From: Thermoguttaceae bacterium
GTDB taxonomy: Bacteria > Planctomycetota > Planctomycetia > Pirellulales > Thermoguttaceae
Assembly (NCBI GenBank): GCA_017939795.1
Contig: JAGBAA010000141.1
Location: 90,469 to 154,468 of the forward strand
Reading direction: 5' to 3'
DNA: 64,000 nucleotides
Shown: positions 9,445 through 17,597 of the stretch, piece after piece
Numbering within the stretch: the stretch's first letter is position 1
Layout: every line of letters starts with the position of its first letter
Notes under the pieces: model-generated
Seen by the model: only the letters and a program-made list of their open reading frames with translations
What the model was told of the DNA's origin: nothing
Database searches by the model: none
Position numbers and translations under genes: made by a program

Positions 9445-10629
9445 TCAGTCTGCATCAATGAGTTTTTGGGCTTCCGAATTTCCGATTGCCTGGAGTTTTT
9501 CGGAATCCCAAACGATTCGGCTCGCAGAACGGTAAGCCGCTGCGCCAAGGAGGACTGCTTCCGTCAGCGGTCCTGTGTATCCGAAATGGCATGGCGGAAG
9601 CGTTCCCGTTCGGATCGCATCAAAGAAGTCCGCGAAATGTCCTTTCGATTCCGGGATCCATGGCGTCGGTTCCGTAAAATTCTCGAATTTTTCTTTCGGA
9701 GCGAGGGTCCGTTTTGTGTAGTCCGCCTGGATGGCTCCTTCCGTACCGACGAAAAAGACGCCTCCCGGCCATTTCGTCAGTCCCCAGCTTTCCAGAATTT
9801 CCGGCTGAATGTCGCCGTCGTACCAGAAGACCCGAAGTGTTCTGCCTCGGTATGCGAACTCGTACGTGACCTTCAGACCAAGCGGAGCCATTTCTGTCTG
9901 TCCTCCCAGTGCCGGACCCTCCGCTTCGACCGTCAGCGGGGCTTTCAGATCCAGTGCCCAAAAAACAAGATCCATGAAATGGCACCCCATATCGCCGAGT
10001 GTACCGCTTCCGAAATCCCACCATCTGCGCCAGTTGGAGGGATGGTAGAGCTGGGCGGCGTACGGACGTTTGGGAGCTGGACCGAGCCATTCTTCCCAGT
10101 GAAGAGATGCCGGGCAGGGATCTTCACGGTCCGGACGGACAGAATTTCCTCCCCAGCCTTTTCCGCACCAGACGTGGACCTCCTGGATCTCGCCAAGCAG
10201 ACCGGACTGAACGATCTCGACCGTTCGGCGATAGTTCAGGCAGGTGTGCATCTGGTTTCCCATCGACGTGACGAGATGCTTCTCTGCCGCTTTCTGCGTC
10301 ATTTCGCGAACCTGCCGGACGCTGTGCGCCAGTGGTTTTTCGCAGTAGACGTGAAGGCCGTATTCCATAGCCAGCATCGCGATCGGATAGTGTGTATGGT
10401 CCGGCGTGTTGATGAGGACTGCGTCAAGCTGATCGTGAAGTTCCTCGAACATTTGGCGGTAGTCCGAGAAACCGCGTGTCTGGATCGAGCACCGTCCCAG
10501 TGCGCGGGCCAATGCCTCGTCGTCCGTATCGCAGATCGCGAGGACATTTTCCGTAAAGGCACCGCCGAGGTTTTCTTTGCCGCGTCCGCCTACGCCCACT
10601 ACGGCGAGATTCAGTTTTCTGTCTTGCAT
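9445..10629 (-). CDS. Gfo/Idh/MocA-family oxidoreductase
   Basis: About 394 residues. The Rossmann NAD(P)-binding motif VGVGGRG is at the N-terminus, the EKPLAHS motif (catalytic Lys) lies near residue 95, and the C-terminal substrate domain follows. HFMDLVFWAL and the WR-rich stretch around RRWWDFGSGT are typical of planctomycete members. Such enzymes oxidise or epimerise sugars and cyclitols. No Tat or Sec signal is present, so it is cytosolic, unlike many planctomycete relatives. ATG 10629 is the likely start: a promoter-like TTGACG-N17-CAAAAT lies about 40 bp upstream, while the alternative TTG at 10662 is too close to it and to the GAGGAA site. Confidence 0.9.
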   Translation of the reverse strand: MQDRKLNLAVVGVGGRGKENLGGAFTENVLAICDTDDEALARALGRCSIQTRGFSDYRQMFEELHDQLDAVLINTPDHTHYPIAMLAMEYGLHVYCEKPLAHSVRQVREMTQKAAEKHLVTSMGNQMHTCLNYRRTVEIVQSGLLGEIQEVHVWCGKGWGGNSVRPDREDPCPASLHWEEWLGPAPKRPYAAQLYHPSNWRRWWDFGSGTLGDMGCHFMDLVFWALDLKAPLTVEAEGPALGGQTEMAPLGLKVTYEFAYRGRTLRVFWYDGDIQPEILESWGLTKWPGGVFFVGTEGAIQADYTKRTLAPKEKFENFTEPTPWIPESKGHFADFFDAIRTGTLPPCHFGYTGPLTEAVLLGAAAYRSASRIVWDSEKLQAIGNSEAQKLIDAD

Positions 10630-10669
10630 TTTCGGTTTACTTTCAGGTTCTGGGATTTTCAATTCCTCT

Positions 10670-10698
10670 ATTTTGCATCAAAATCCGGAATTCGTCAA
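10670..10698 (-). promoter_or_regulatory. Putative promoter of the Gfo/Idh gene
   Basis: Minus-strand TTGACG (10698-10693), a 17-bp spacer and CAAAAT (10675-10670). The predicted start of transcription would be around 10663, leaving a leader of about 35 nt to ATG 10629. Confidence 0.45.
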
Positions 10699-10802
10699 TA
10701 CGGTCCCCCGCTTTTTTGGAAATCTTTTCCAAAAAAAGGACTTTTTTCTCTTTTTTCTTCCAAATTTTTGCCAAATTTTCCCACTTTCAGGTAGTCCCCA
10801 AC
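10699..10802. other. AT-rich divergent intergenic segment with hairpin
   Basis: The 10630-11005 gap between divergent genes contains T/A-rich runs and a perfect 10-bp inverted repeat (10712-10721 with 10727-10736) of the form TTTTTTGGAA, loop, TTCCAAAAAA. No coding sequence is convincing here; a 38-codon frame near 10830-10945 lacks a good ribosome site. Confidence 0.5.
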
Positions 10803-10830
10803 TTGATTCTTTGCGAAAAAATGCTTTAAT
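10803..10830 (+). promoter_or_regulatory. Putative promoter for comF-hemC
   Basis: TTGATT at 10803-10808, a 16-bp spacer, and TTTAAT at 10825-10830. It lies about 175 bp ahead of the comF start and has the 16-bp spacing seen at other promoters in this window. Confidence 0.4.
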
Positions 10831-11005
10831 GGAAGGAACGAAGTCGAACTTGACGATTCGAAACGCCTTTTGCCGACGGGCTGCCCAAGGTATTTTCGAT
10901 CGGGGGCATCCAGGGGACTGTGTGTTTGATGAACGGTACGTTTGAGAAACAGTGTGTCCTGCGGGACGGAGTTTTTTGTGTTTCGGGAAATATGGAGACG
11001 AGCGG

Positions 11006-12073
11006 ATGCTTGCAGGAAATTCAGACACTTGGCGTTTCCTGCGCGGAATGCTTGCGGAGATCCCGGCGCGTCTTTTTCAGCTGGTCGTTCCCAAACGGTG
11101 TGCATATTGCGGGCAGATCCGTGATCCATCGCAGGAACGCCGGCAAACCGTGACGTTTGAGGGACGGAAATTTCATCCGGACTGGATCCTGTGTGAACAG
11201 TGCCAGGATCTGTTCGCCTTTGAGAAAATGAATATTTGCCGCCGCTGCGGGCGGTTTCTCAGCGAGAGGGAATTTGTCGCCAACGTCTGTCCTAAATGTG
11301 AGGAACAGACATTCTGGTTTGACCGCGTCATTCCGCTTGGTCCATATCGCGGGAATCTGCGGCAGGCGATCTTCATGATGAAAAAACGGAGCGGGATCCC
11401 GCTCACGGAGACGTTTGCGCGCCTTTTTTATGAGTACCGCGCTTTTCCGCTCCACAGTATTCAGGTGGACGTGATCCTGCCGATCCCGATGCATCCATTC
11501 TATCGCTGGGTTCGCGGAACGAATGATGCACAGGTACTCGCGGCGGAGTTGGGGAGACTGCTTGGGATCCCGGTCAACGAACGGATCCTGAAATGTGTAC
11601 GGCTTCGTCTTGCGCAGCGGGCTGTCCAGATGGAGGAACGTGCAAAAAATGTGGAAGGAATGTTTGTGCCGTTTCACGATCCGCCGGATCGGACCCGATG
11701 GCTTGGAAAGCGTGCTTTGGTCGTCGATGACGTCATGACGACTGGCTCAACGCTGAATGAAGCCTCCAGAATACTCAAGACGGAGTTTGGCTTTGCGGAC
11801 ATTTCGGTCCTCGTGCTGGCGCGTGCACGCGGTGAGACGAAAATGAGGATCCCCTATGGGACGGAGATCCTGCCGGTTTTGAGTAAAAGAAAAGAACGCG
11901 GTTCTTATGCTGAGTTTTGGGAGCATCGCCGCTTCAGAAAAACTTTGAAAGAGGGATCGGATGAAGAAAGCCAGGATCGGAAAAAGATCCGAAAGTTCAA
12001 TTCCCGCAGGAGACAAAAGAAGAGATCAGAAACGGGTTCCACCAGGAAACGAAAGAGAAAAAGAAAAAAATGA
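11006..12073 (+). CDS. comF: ComF family phosphoribosyltransferase-like protein
   Basis: About 355 residues. Cysteine pairs (CAYCG, CEQC, CRRCG, CPKC) form an N-terminal zinc-finger region, followed by a type I phosphoribosyltransferase fold with the PRPP loop LVVDDVMTTGSTL near residue 238. ComF proteins support natural transformation in some bacteria and are otherwise poorly defined. The C-terminus carries an unusual very basic extension of about 45 residues ending in alternating Lys and Arg. The start is not certain: ATG 11006 is chosen, with an in-frame earlier option at 10952. The stop overlaps the hemC start by 4 bp (ATGA), indicating translational coupling. Confidence 0.85.
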   Translation: MLAGNSDTWRFLRGMLAEIPARLFQLVVPKRCAYCGQIRDPSQERRQTVTFEGRKFHPDWILCEQCQDLFAFEKMNICRRCGRFLSEREFVANVCPKCEEQTFWFDRVIPLGPYRGNLRQAIFMMKKRSGIPLTETFARLFYEYRAFPLHSIQVDVILPIPMHPFYRWVRGTNDAQVLAAELGRLLGIPVNERILKCVRLRLAQRAVQMEERAKNVEGMFVPFHDPPDRTRWLGKRALVVDDVMTTGSTLNEASRILKTEFGFADISVLVLARARGETKMRIPYGTEILPVLSKRKERGSYAEFWEHRRFRKTLKEGSDEESQDRKKIRKFNSRRRQKKRSETGSTRKRKRKRKK

Positions 12074-13149
12074 ATAAATCGAGCCAGATGGGGCCGAATG
12101 GAAACGGTTCGGCAAAAATTTGCGAGCAGGAACGTCTGAAATGTGCGGAATGTAGACCGGAGACGGGGCCGTCCCAAAATATTCGGCCGATCCGGATCGG
12201 AACGCGAGCGAGTCTTTTGGCACTTTGGCAGGCGGAATGGTGTGCGGCACGGCTTCAGAATGCTGGGGTCCCGGTTGAAATCGTCAAAATGACGGCATCG
12301 GGAGACCGGCCTGAAACTTTTGCACAGCCGATCCCGACAGGGGGAACGCAGGGGATCTTTTCCAAAGAGATCCAGGACGCTCTTCTTGCAAATGAAGTTG
12401 ATCTGGCGGTCCACAGCCTCAAAGACCTTCCGACAGAAAGTGTGCCAGGGATCGAGCTCGTTGCGGTTCCCGAGCGTGCCGAGGTCGAAGATGTACTGGC
12501 CGTGGGACGAAGTGAACAGACTGCCGCGAAATTCCAGTCCGTCCATTCACTTGCAGATCTGCCGGACGGTACGATCCTGGGGACGTCCAGTCTCCGGCGG
12601 CGTGCGCAGCTTTTGGCTTTTGCGCGAAATCATGGGAAAAAATGGGAGATCCGGCCAGTACGCGGAAATCTCAATACCAGGTTCCGGAAGCTCGATTCCG
12701 GAGAATACGATGCGCTGATCCTTGCCCGTGCCGGTATTGAAAGACTTGAAATGCCTGAGAGGATCAGTGCGGTCCTGTCGATCGATGAGATATTTCCAGC
12801 CGTCAGCCAGGGAGCGTTGGGGCTTGAGACCCGTGCGGAGGATGAAGAAACGAAAGCAGTCGTTCGGCGCGTCCTGAATGATGAGACGGTCTTTGCGTGC
12901 GTTCTGGCAGAGCGAACGCTTCTTAAAGCATTGGACGGCGGGTGTGCGACGCCGATCGGCGGACTTTGCCGATGGAATAGGGAAACGTCTGATTTCACCA
13001 TCCGCGGCCGTGTCATTGCGCTGGACGGAAGGACTTTTTTTGATGAAACGCTCACGGGTACCGATCCGCAGCATTTGGCACTTCAGCTAGCTGCGTCTCT
13101 CATTCAAAAAGGCGCGGATGCTCTGATCCGTGAAGCCCGGAATGCGTGA
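12070..13149 (+). CDS. hemC: Porphobilinogen deaminase (hydroxymethylbilane synthase)
   Basis: A 359-residue HemC that polymerises four porphobilinogens into hydroxymethylbilane in tetrapyrrole synthesis. Conserved features are IRIGTRASLLALWQA, the HSLKDLP motif with the catalytic Asp region, SLRRRAQL, and the dipyrromethane-cofactor cysteine in DGGCATPIGG (Cys292). The family core begins near residue 38; the first 37 residues are a polar extension with two Cys. If translation really begins at the coupled ATG 12070 this extension is genuine; no better internal ATG exists before the core. It follows comF with a 4-bp overlap, a pairing with no known functional link. Confidence 0.95.
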   Translation: MNKSSQMGPNGNGSAKICEQERLKCAECRPETGPSQNIRPIRIGTRASLLALWQAEWCAARLQNAGVPVEIVKMTASGDRPETFAQPIPTGGTQGIFSKEIQDALLANEVDLAVHSLKDLPTESVPGIELVAVPERAEVEDVLAVGRSEQTAAKFQSVHSLADLPDGTILGTSSLRRRAQLLAFARNHGKKWEIRPVRGNLNTRFRKLDSGEYDALILARAGIERLEMPERISAVLSIDEIFPAVSQGALGLETRAEDEETKAVVRRVLNDETVFACVLAERTLLKALDGGCATPIGGLCRWNRETSDFTIRGRVIALDGRTFFDETLTGTDPQHLALQLAASLIQKGADALIREARNA

Positions 13150-13187
13150 AGTCAGGAATCCGTGAAGTCAGGAATCCGTGAAGTTCG
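13147..13187. repeat. 16-bp tandem repeat after hemC
   Basis: Two perfect copies of TGAAGTCAGGAATCCG (13147-13162, 13163-13178) are followed by a partial third (13179-13187). The first copy includes the hemC stop codon, so the array may arise from duplication of the 3' end of the gene. It lies between convergent genes. Confidence 0.85.
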
Positions 13188-13242
13188 TGTGTCTGGTACG
13201 GAGACTGCCAGATGTCTCTGAACGAGGTGCCGAAACTTCAGT

Positions 13243-14535
13243 TCACTCATGGCGGAGCAGGAATTTCCGTCTGCTTTGGGGATCCTGACCAAGGGAGAAA
13301 ATGGGCTTTCCTTCATTTTCCGCGAGACTGAAGACCCGCAGAAAAACCTGCTCCCAGTCCGTAAATTCGGCAAGCGGAATGCGTTTGGGAATGAGCGGAT
13401 TGAAGCGATCGTGAAACCAGACTCTGATTTCGGCATCGGAGTCCGGTTCCAGCTGCGGTCCCGCAGGAAATTCCTTCGGGGACGCGATGATTTGTGCCCG
13501 GTCGATCTGATCCGGCCAGTCAAGGTCCAGAACGAGCGATTCCTCATCCCGGTAAATGTCGAAAAACGTTACGTCTTCTGGTCCGCCGACACGAAAAATG
13601 CGTCCGGGTCTTGCCCAGCTTCCGAGAATTCGGATCCCGCACAAACGCAGGGGTTGGGGACCGTTGAGAGTGAGCTGAACGGAATTCATGCCGGAGGAAA
13701 TCGGAAATTCCTTCCCGCAGAACTCGGTAAGTGCGTCTTTCGGAAGAAGCGGAGTATTTTGCGGGAAACGTTTTCCTGGCTGCATTTCGAAAAGGTGAAG
13801 CGTTTCGCTGTTTGACGAAATTTCTTCTTTTCCCCAGCTTAAAGTTAATTGTGTGCCTTTCCGGTCTGATTTCAGGGAATGGAACGGTACCGACGGAACA
13901 TTAGGAGTCCAAAGGTCCCCATTTTCCAGTGCAGCATTCTGCCATGCATTCCATTGAGAAGACTCCGCAAAATGCAGGAGGACTTTCATCGACAGAGGTA
14001 GGGGAAACGGAAACTTATGGATCCAGTGCATGAATTTCCGCCGGCAGGTTTCCTGCCCATGGTACGGCACGACATTGGGAGTCGGAAGAATGCGCCATTC
14101 GGCATCGGATGCAGTTTCCTGACGCAATATTTCGTGAGGTCTGATTTCATGAAGCGTAAATCCGGAGGATTCAATTCTCTTTAAAAGGAGCCAGATGGAA
14201 TGAAACGCAGAAAGATACGGCGCGAGTGCCATGCCGGAAAGCGGACTTTCTGAAGATGTTCCCTGAATCTTTTCGCAGAATTCTCCAAGCGTGATCCCGT
14301 CAGAAAAAAGCAGACCCTCCGGAGTTTCACCACTGGGCCGGGCTGTGTAGGAAAATGCTCTGGCGCAGATCGCGGGATGGTCTGGCGACGGAACGGCAAG
14401 GCGGAGTTGAGGAATTTCTCGAGCGGGGACATCTGCATCGGTGAAGAGATCGAAACCCGAGACCGTCTGTTCCCTGGATATTCGGCGAAGACCGATCGTG
14501 TCGTCGAGAATTTTGAGTGTACGAAACTGTGCCAT
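13243..14535 (-). CDS. Hypothetical protein with pseudokinase-like N-terminal region
   Basis: A 430-residue protein not assigned to a named family. Near residues 125-155 the segment GFTLHEIRPHEIL, followed by a short strand ending in WRILP, resembles the catalytic loop and DFG region of Ser/Thr kinases (HxDxxPxNIL), but the catalytic HRD and DFG residues are missing. The N-terminus (residues 1-60) and the helical stretch before the loop could represent a degenerate kinase core. The C-terminal half (about 200-430) is Trp- and Pro-rich with no recognisable motif. No signal peptide or membrane segment is seen. It lies 72 bp downstream of the HAD gene in the hisC-hisB-HAD operon. The kinase relation is an inference from one motif. 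Confidence 0.65.
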   Translation of the reverse strand: MAQFRTLKILDDTIGLRRISREQTVSGFDLFTDADVPAREIPQLRLAVPSPDHPAICARAFSYTARPSGETPEGLLFSDGITLGEFCEKIQGTSSESPLSGMALAPYLSAFHSIWLLLKRIESSGFTLHEIRPHEILRQETASDAEWRILPTPNVVPYHGQETCRRKFMHWIHKFPFPLPLSMKVLLHFAESSQWNAWQNAALENGDLWTPNVPSVPFHSLKSDRKGTQLTLSWGKEEISSNSETLHLFEMQPGKRFPQNTPLLPKDALTEFCGKEFPISSGMNSVQLTLNGPQPLRLCGIRILGSWARPGRIFRVGGPEDVTFFDIYRDEESLVLDLDWPDQIDRAQIIASPKEFPAGPQLEPDSDAEIRVWFHDRFNPLIPKRIPLAEFTDWEQVFLRVFSLAENEGKPIFSLGQDPQSRRKFLLRHE

Positions 14536-14607
14536 GCGGAAAATCCTGAATTTTGTCTGACCTGGCCGGGAATGGATCTGCGGAAAAACAGCCTGGACGC
14601 TCTCTTT

Positions 14608-15303
14608 TTACGCGAAGATCGAGCGGTCCAGTTCACCGAAATCGCGAATAAACGGATAGGGGGAGCCGGGAGCGTCGATTTTTTCGGAATCAACGCGTAC
14701 GATATTTCGGCAGCCTGCGTTTTCAGCAGCGAGGATCCCGGAGGGGGCGTCTTCAAAAATGACGGTCTCTTCCGCCGTTCTGCCAATCATCTGCAGGGCA
14801 CGCTGATAGAATGCCGGGTGTGGTTTTCCGGGGAACGTTCCATCAAAAAAGACGATTTTCTCCCAGTCAAACCAGCGGCCAATGCCGAGTGTTTTGAAAT
14901 AGAAATCCACGTTTACGGCCGGAGCGGACGTCGCGACCGTGAATGCGAAATCTCGGTTTTTGAGGAAATCGAGAAGCTCTTCGGCACCGGGAGCCAACAC
15001 CATCCGGTTTTGACGGCAGACTTCCTGGTAGATCCGTTCCTTTTCTGCCTCAGCTTCACGCAGGACGGTTTCGGAAACATCTTCGCCAAGCAGACTCCGG
15101 ATGATCGCGTCATTGGGTTTGCCATGAAATCGGACGAAAAGTTCCTCCCGGGTAAGCGAAACTCCACGCTGTGCCATGCTTTGGATCCACGCCTGGTCGT
15201 GGAATTCGGTATCCCAGAACAGTGTGCCGTTGAAGTCAAAGACAGCACCGCGGAAGGGGGCCTTTCGGGCGGAACATTTCGCGAAATCGGCGAGGGTGAC
15301 CAT
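14608..15303 (-). CDS. HAD-superfamily (beta-phosphoglucomutase-like) protein with DxN motif
   Basis: A 231-residue HAD subfamily IA protein: motif I DFNGTL near residue 23, helical cap (about 30-100), motif II TSA near residue 125, motif III Lys in GKPHPA, motif IV EDAPSGILAA. The nucleophile Asp is present but the second Asp of DxD, the usual general acid/base, is Asn; the codon is AAC on the minus strand around 15235. This predicts altered or lost phosphatase activity. Its ATG overlaps the hisB stop by one base (TGATG), so the two are coupled. Position suggests a histidinol-phosphate phosphatase role, but the DxN argues against simple catalysis. Confidence 0.85.
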   Translation of the reverse strand: MVTLADFAKCSARKAPFRGAVFDFNGTLFWDTEFHDQAWIQSMAQRGVSLTREELFVRFHGKPNDAIIRSLLGEDVSETVLREAEAEKERIYQEVCRQNRMVLAPGAEELLDFLKNRDFAFTVATSAPAVNVDFYFKTLGIGRWFDWEKIVFFDGTFPGKPHPAFYQRALQMIGRTAEETVIFEDAPSGILAAENAGCRNIVRVDSEKIDAPGSPYPFIRDFGELDRSIFA

Positions 15304-15902
15304 CAGAGGACTCCTTTCGTGCTCGGAATGTCGTGCAGACGAGGATCCATTTCAATGGCGCTCCGGATCGCACGGGCCGCACACTTGAAGATCGCTTCCG
15401 CGATATGGTGACTGTTTTGGCCATAGCGGAGGTTGATGTGCAGATTGCACAGTGCCGCACAGGAAAAACCGTGCCAAAAGTCGCGGATCAGTTCCGTATC
15501 GAAATCGCCGACTTTGGGAGTTGGAAAGTCTGCGTTGAAGACAAAGTAGGGGCGTCCGCCGAAGTCCACGGCGATCTCGACGAGAGTTTCGTCCATCGGA
15601 AGGATGAAGAAACCGTAGCGGCGAATTCCCGCTTTATTTCCGAGTGCCTTTCGGAGCGTTTCGCCGAGCACGATCCCGGTGTCTTCCGTGAGGTGGTGGA
15701 AATCAACGTGTGTGTCGCCTTTGGCATTCAGGATCAGATCCATCCCCGAGTGTTTTGCCAGAAGTGTCAGCATATGTTCCAGGAAACCAACATTCAGATC
15801 AAGCGAGGATCTTCCCGTGCCGTCCAGAGCCAGAGACATTTGGATCTGGGTCTCGCTGGTGTTGCGGTTGATCGTTGCCGTGCGTGCCGTTTTTTCGTTC
15901 AT
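15303..15902 (-). CDS. hisB: Imidazoleglycerol-phosphate dehydratase
   Basis: A 199-residue monofunctional IGP dehydratase, the sixth step of histidine synthesis. Metal-binding motifs include FLEHML, DFHHLTEDTG and the C-terminal HHIAEAIFKC. Length matches the monofunctional family (about 195). ATG 15902 is chosen because AGAGGA stands six bases upstream and the conserved N-terminus (RTATINRNTSET) follows; an open extension back to 16073 has no ribosome site and no conservation. It follows hisC by 118 bp and overlaps the HAD gene by one base. Confidence 0.96.
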   Translation of the reverse strand: MNEKTARTATINRNTSETQIQMSLALDGTGRSSLDLNVGFLEHMLTLLAKHSGMDLILNAKGDTHVDFHHLTEDTGIVLGETLRKALGNKAGIRRYGFFILPMDETLVEIAVDFGGRPYFVFNADFPTPKVGDFDTELIRDFWHGFSCAALCNLHINLRYGQNSHHIAEAIFKCAARAIRSAIEMDPRLHDIPSTKGVL

Positions 15903-16020
15903 GGAGTCCTCTTTCTGATTTTGATTTTCTGAAGGTTTTTCCGGAAATGGCGTTTCCGCCAGCGGAGAGTTTTCGGCCTGGACGTTTCTGTCTTCTGGAG
16001 CATCCGTCTGCCAGACGTTT

Positions 16021-17085
16021 TTATTTGCCGAGGATGGCGGCAAGGCGTTCCAGAAGGATGCGGGATTCCTCATCTGTTCCGATGCTGATGCGCAGTCCGC
16101 AGCCGCCGTCCTGCCATTTGTCGTAGACCATGTACCGGACGAAAATATTCTGTTCTTTGAGCTGAAGATAAATGGACTTCAGATCCCAGCCTGCCTGCGT
16201 ACACCAGATGAAATTGGCGTGAGACTGGACGGTATGGAAGCCGAGCTTTTCGAGTTCCGGACGCATCCAGTCGCGTGTTTTACGGATCTTCCCCGTCGTT
16301 TCGGTGAACCATTCCCGGTCGGAAATGGCTGCGGAAGCCGCGGCGATGGAGAGTGCGTCGCAATTGTACGAGTCCTTGACCTTGACGAACTGCTGGATCA
16401 GGTCCGGGTGTGCGATGACGTATCCAAAACGCAGGCCGGCCAGACCGTACGCTTTGCTCATGGTGCGGGTCACGATGATGTCTTTCCGCTCCAAAACGAG
16501 AGTCGCGCAGTTCTCGTCCGCAAAATCAGCGTAGGCTTCGTCCACTACGAGCGGGCAGGGAAGTGCGTCGGCGAGTTCTGCGATCTGTGCGCGAGTCAGC
16601 CGTGTGCCGGACGGACTGTTCGGGTTCGGCAGGTACACGAGCTTCAGATCCGGGGTGGGCGCACTGAAATTCGGCGTCAGGTTCCAGTCGGAGTCAAACG
16701 GGATCTCTTCGCTCTTCGCATTCTGGATCTGCGCGAGCGATTTGTACAGAATGTAGCTGGGGTACGGAAGGCGAAGCGTCTCGTTTTCTCCAACGAATGT
16801 GCGCGTCAGGATCGTCAGGATGTCGTCCGAGCCGTTTCCGGCCATGATGTATTCCGGCGGTACTCCCACCACTTCCGAGGCCGCTTTTCGGAATGTGCCG
16901 GCCATTGGGTCCGGGTAGCGGTTCAGGCCGCGCTGAATGACTTCCATACAGGCGTCCGCGATCCGTGAAGATGGAAGGTATGGGCACTCGTTCGTGTTCA
17001 GTTTGATGAAAGTTCCGGCCTGAGGCTGTTCGCCCGGCACGTAACCCGGCATTTCATTAATATTGGGGCGGATTCCGTTTTTCAT
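16021..17085 (-). CDS. hisC: Histidinol-phosphate aminotransferase
   Basis: A 354-residue fold-type I PLP enzyme that converts imidazole-acetol phosphate to histidinol phosphate. Substrate and cofactor motifs: LNTNECPY near residue 29, NGSDDIL near 84, NPNSPSG near 153, DEAYADF near 182 and the Schiff-base Lys211 in SKAYGLAGLRFGY. It is the first gene of a minus-strand operon with hisB, the HAD gene and probably the pseudokinase-like gene. A promoter-like element lies about 200 bp upstream (17287-17314), leaving a long leader that contains a tandem repeat and a 12-bp palindrome. Confidence 0.95.
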   Translation of the reverse strand: MKNGIRPNINEMPGYVPGEQPQAGTFIKLNTNECPYLPSSRIADACMEVIQRGLNRYPDPMAGTFRKAASEVVGVPPEYIMAGNGSDDILTILTRTFVGENETLRLPYPSYILYKSLAQIQNAKSEEIPFDSDWNLTPNFSAPTPDLKLVYLPNPNSPSGTRLTRAQIAELADALPCPLVVDEAYADFADENCATLVLERKDIIVTRTMSKAYGLAGLRFGYVIAHPDLIQQFVKVKDSYNCDALSIAAASAAISDREWFTETTGKIRKTRDWMRPELEKLGFHTVQSHANFIWCTQAGWDLKSIYLQLKEQNIFVRYMVYDKWQDGGCGLRISIGTDEESRILLERLAAILGK

Positions 17086-17088
17086 GAT

Positions 17089-17100
17089 TCAGGTACCTGA
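17089..17100. promoter_or_regulatory. 12-bp perfect palindrome before hisC
   Basis: The sequence TCAGGTACCTGA is a perfect 12-bp palindrome four bases ahead of the hisC start codon. It could be an operator or part of the ribosome-binding region; no other copy was noticed. Confidence 0.3.
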
Positions 17101-17192
17101 TGGATCAGGAGCCGTTGGTGTATTCTCTCGACTCCGTAAAATTTCATGGATCTTCCACAATTCGCGCATTTGCCATCCCGAACATTCGGGAC

Positions 17193-17259
17193 ACATTCTG
17201 TTTCAGGAAACATTTTGTTCCGGAAAGCATTCAGGTCCGGAAAACGTTCAGGTCCGAAA
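17193..17259. repeat. Degenerate 16-17-bp tandem repeat in the hisC leader
   Basis: Four successive units of 16-17 bp with the pattern (A)CATTCNGGTCCGGAA-like run from 17193 to 17259. The last two (AGCATTCAGGTCCGGAA, AACGTTCAGGTCCGAAA) are the most alike. They lie inside the transcribed leader predicted for hisC. Confidence 0.6.
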
Positions 17260-17286
17260 ATAAACAGAAGCGCAAAAGATTCTTTC

Positions 17287-17314
17287 AGTATACCATTAAT
17301 CCAGATTTCTGAAA
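17287..17314 (-). promoter_or_regulatory. Putative promoter of the hisC operon
   Basis: Minus-strand TTTCAG (17314-17309), a 16-bp spacer and TATACT (17292-17287). It would produce a leader of about 190 nt before hisC. Confidence 0.45.
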
Positions 17315-17366
17315 GAAGGACTCCCCGAATTTTCCGGTTTTTTTCCAGAAACTCTTCCAAAAGAAC

Positions 17367-17394
17367 TTGAAAAGAATCGGGTTTGGAGTAAAAT
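17367..17394 (+). promoter_or_regulatory. Promoter of the FAD/Fe-S dehydrogenase gene
   Basis: TTGAAA at 17367-17372, a 16-bp spacer and TAAAAT at 17389-17394. The bases TTTGGAGTAAAAT are identical to those at the promoter at 35131-35158. The leader to ATG 17598 would be about 195 nt; the stretch 17395-17597 shows no clear gene. Confidence 0.6.
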
Positions 17395-17597
17395 AATGTC
17401 AGGCAGTTCCTTCCAAAGGCCGTTGAAGTTCTGGAAACGCCGGGAACTCCTCTGCATTGGATCTTCCAGTGTGTTGGACTTTCCGGCGCATTCGACTTTT
17501 CGGAGGTGGTGGACTGCTCGAGATGCTCTATTTCGGGAACGGCAGTTTCTGCTGCCCGGCCTCCCTCCATTTCATTAGGAAAAGTCAGGAAAACAAA

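Noticed and set aside
9271..10794. Plus-strand 507-codon open frame opposite the Gfo/Idh gene
   Set aside because: Antisense of a well-supported gene; no family features.
10831..10945. 38-codon frame before comF
   Set aside because: No ribosome site and no protein-like features.
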